The position numbers were made by a program, and so were the translations under genes. Shown here one piece after another: positions 62,321-64,000 of a DNA stretch of 64,000 nt. Under the pieces are notes generated by a model. That model had not been told where the DNA came from, searched no databases, and saw only the letters and a list, made by a program, of their open reading frames with translations. Each line of letters starts with the position of its first letter. The first letter of the stretch is position 1. Source of the DNA: JANPCX01 sp050916095 (GTDB lineage: Bacteria; Pseudomonadota; Gammaproteobacteria; Burkholderiales; Burkholderiaceae_C); assembly GCA_050916095.1 (NCBI GenBank), contig CP050901.1, forward strand, positions 1,674,001 through 1,738,000, given 5' to 3'.

Positions 62321-63766
62321 ATGACCTCTCAGACCGCAAACCACACTTTCTTCTGGCACGACTACGAAACCTTCGGCATTCGTCCGCGCCGTGACCGCCC
62401 CGCGCAGTTCGCGGGCATTCGCACCGACGCCGATCTGAATGAGATCGGTGAGCCTGTGATGCTCTATTGCCAGCCCGCGCCAGACGTCCTGCCTGACCCT
62501 GAGAGCTGTTTGCTCACGGGCATCCTGCCTCAAGACTGTTTGCAGCGGGGCTTGCCCGAGCACGCGTTTGCAGCCCGGATCGAGGCTGAACTGGCCCAGT
62601 CCGGCACGATTGGGGTGGGCTACAACAGCATTCGCTTCGACGACGAAGTAACGCGCCATTTGTTCTGGCGTAACCTCATCGACCCCTATGCCCGCGAATG
62701 GCAAAACGATTGCGGCCGCTGGGACTTGCTGGACGTGGTGCGCAGCGCCTATGCACTGCGGCCAGAAGGCTTGTCGTGGCCACAACACGAGGACGGCAGG
62801 CCTTCGTTCAAGTTGGAGCATTTGACTGCTGCCAATGGTTTGGCCCATGAAGCGGCCCATGATGCGCTGTCCGATGTGCGCGCGACCGTGGCCTTGGCCC
62901 GTTTGATCAAACAAAAGCAACCTCGGCTCTGGGACTACTGCCTCAAGCTGCGCAGAAAAGAGGCGGTGCAGGCTGAGATCGGTTGGGGTGAGCCGAAACC
63001 TTTCATTCATATCTCTGGCATGTACCCGGTGGAGCGAGGCTGCACTGCGGTGGTGTGGCCGCTGGCACCGCATCCGGTGAACAAAAACGAATTGATTGTT
63101 TGGGACTTGGCGGCAGACCCCTCGGTGCTGGCGTCACTCAGTGCGTCTGAAGTGCGGGAGCGCATGTTCAAGAAGCAGGAGGATTTGCCGGAAGGTGTGA
63201 GCCGTTTGCCGATCAAAACGATCCACATCAACAAGAGCCCCATCGTGATTGGTCAGCTCAAAACCTTGGGAGCGCAAAACACTGAGCGTTGGGGAATCGA
63301 CACGGATGAAGCATTGCGCCACGCCGATATGGCCCGACAGCTGAAGTTGCCGAATGGCTTGTGGGCTGAGGTGTTCGAGCGCCCGAAGACCAGTGCGCCG
63401 GTTGATGTGGATGAAGACTTGTACGGCGGTTTTGTTGGCAACAACGACAGGCGTCTACTGAACCGGCTGCGCTCTCTCCAGCCTGAGCAGTTGGCCAAAG
63501 AGCGGGTACGTTTTGACGACGCCCGTTTGGAAGAGCTGCTGTTTCGTTACCGTGGCCGGAACTTCCCAGCGAGTCTGAGCGAGGATGAAAGCGCACGCTG
63601 GGCACAGTTGCGCATCGAACGTTTGCATGGGGGGGCAGGTGGCCTCGTCTCCTTAACCCAATTTTTTGAGCGCATTGATCAGCTCAGTGAATCTGCCGAT
63701 GAACGTGGCCAGGAAATTTTGGGTGCGCTGTATGACTACGCAGAGCAGATTGCGCCCGAGATGTGA
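62321..63766 (+). CDS. sbcB: Exodeoxyribonuclease I
   Basis: This 481-residue ExoI is a 3'-5' single-strand DNA exonuclease. The DnaQ-like DEDD residues are seen in FFWHDYETFGIRPRRDRPAQFAG, YNSIRFDDEVTRHLFWRN and HDALSDVRATVALARLI. The SH3-like and C-terminal helical domains follow to QIAPEM. SbcB processes ends during repair and recombination. ATG at 62321 is used; a TTG three codons earlier is less likely. The gene is full length. Confidence 0.96.
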   Translation: MTSQTANHTFFWHDYETFGIRPRRDRPAQFAGIRTDADLNEIGEPVMLYCQPAPDVLPDPESCLLTGILPQDCLQRGLPEHAFAARIEAELAQSGTIGVGYNSIRFDDEVTRHLFWRNLIDPYAREWQNDCGRWDLLDVVRSAYALRPEGLSWPQHEDGRPSFKLEHLTAANGLAHEAAHDALSDVRATVALARLIKQKQPRLWDYCLKLRRKEAVQAEIGWGEPKPFIHISGMYPVERGCTAVVWPLAPHPVNKNELIVWDLAADPSVLASLSASEVRERMFKKQEDLPEGVSRLPIKTIHINKSPIVIGQLKTLGAQNTERWGIDTDEALRHADMARQLKLPNGLWAEVFERPKTSAPVDVDEDLYGGFVGNNDRRLLNRLRSLQPEQLAKERVRFDDARLEELLFRYRGRNFPASLSEDESARWAQLRIERLHGGAGGLVSLTQFFERIDQLSESADERGQEILGALYDYAEQIAPEM

Positions 63767-63776
63767 TGTTTCAATT

Positions 63777-63806
63777 CCGTCATTCCCGCCTGTTCGGGAA
63801 TGACGG
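63777..63806. repeat. CGTCATTCCCGC-type palindromic repeat
   Basis: CCGTCATTCCCGc-ctgtt-cGGGAATGACGG is a short inverted repeat of the REP-like kind that is widespread in proteobacteria. The ATTCCC-N8-GGGAAT core is present. It lies just behind sbcB and may stabilise or end its transcript; there is no T-run. Confidence 0.7.
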
Positions 63807-63877
63807 CGAGTGGGGCGCTGGCGCTGTCCTTGCTCTATAGAATTTGCCCATCTGCGCCCACCCTGAGTCCGCCCACC

Positions 63878-64000
63878 ATGTCTCCATCATTTAATGTTTC
63901 GGCACCTGTGGTGATCGTTGGAGCCGGGCTCGCTGGTCTCACAGTGGCGCTGCATACCGCCGACCAACGCCCCGTGGTGATCCTGGCCAAACGCAATCTG
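63878..64000 (+). CDS. nadB: L-aspartate oxidase, N-terminus (cut by window end)
   Basis: Only the first 41 codons are present. VSAPVVIVGAGLAGLTVALHTAD is a Rossmann FAD-binding start (GAGLAG) followed by RPVVILAKRNL, which fits NadB, the first enzyme of NAD synthesis from aspartate. Other flavoproteins of the succinate dehydrogenase/NadB family cannot be excluded from this fragment. The gene runs on beyond the right edge. Confidence 0.75.
   Translation, partial: MSPSFNVSAPVVIVGAGLAGLTVALHTADQRPVVILAKRNL

Noticed and set aside
63777..63806. Neisserial dRS3 element
   Set aside because: The core fits, but the same palindrome type is common in many proteobacteria, so no special mobile element is implied.

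Overview
The window looks like a chromosomal segment of a betaproteobacterium, most likely Burkholderiales, family Comamonadaceae. The indications are E3 (LpdA) with an N-terminal lipoyl domain and a homodimeric-type pyruvate dehydrogenase E1, a phasin, the cysI-DUF934-cysHDN-cobA sulfur cluster, and the glnA-DUF4124-ntrB-ntrC nitrogen cluster. Family placement is inferred from gene content and was not measured.

Layout. 1-3500 is the edge of a mobile island. It holds a hairpin-rich non-coding stretch with two tandem copies of a ~269 bp structured unit, then two tyrosine recombinases with an excisionase-like HTH gene between them, abutting the 3' end of a tRNA-Asn gene. 3625-5995 is a TonB-dependent receptor behind a TPP riboswitch. 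6091-16863 is one long leftward envelope-stress type operon: YjfI, PspA, a small protein, YqiJ, flotillin/YqiK, TerB, a giant AAA ATPase and a PLD-family protein, with a clear sigma70-type promoter and a palindromic operator candidate. 16939-27646 holds NnrU, ferredoxin-NADP reductase, a gene split by an IS3-family element, ferredoxin FdxA, and the assimilatory sulfate reduction and siroheme genes.

27900-41700 carries mixed housekeeping genes: patatin lipoprotein, phasin, histone-deacetylase-like hydrolase, nitroreductase, Na+/H+ antiporter, a frameshifted 2-hydroxyacid dehydrogenase, RmuC, an MFS transporter, a glutaredoxin-like protein, oligopeptidase A and FolD. 41778-43614 is a tight four-gene cassette resembling type VI secretion amidase effectors and immunity proteins (Tae1-like). 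43701-53618 has a two-component system divergent from the pyruvate dehydrogenase operon aceE-aceF-lpdA, followed by a second copy of the same IS. 54949-63766 holds an EI24 membrane protein, a CinA-like protein, glnA with a sigma54 promoter, ntrB, ntrC, a CheY-like regulator and exonuclease I. The window ends inside nadB.

Themes. (1) Palindromic insertions sit in frame inside conserved proteins: a 72 bp (once 99 bp) repeat in the linkers of AceF and LpdA and once between genes, a ~134 bp palindrome in NtrB, and a 156 bp hairpin-rich insert that duplicates the catalytic tail motif of CysH. (2) Two same-length 1294 bp IS copies lie in opposite orientation 33 kb apart, each with a 3 bp CAA/TTG duplication. 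(3) Two conserved genes (aceE and a 2-hydroxyacid dehydrogenase), and probably a third, each carry one extra base in a short G or C run. This suggests sequencing error at least for aceE. The most novel-looking object is the tandem structured unit at 551-1066, whose two copies show compensatory base changes in a 12 bp stem.
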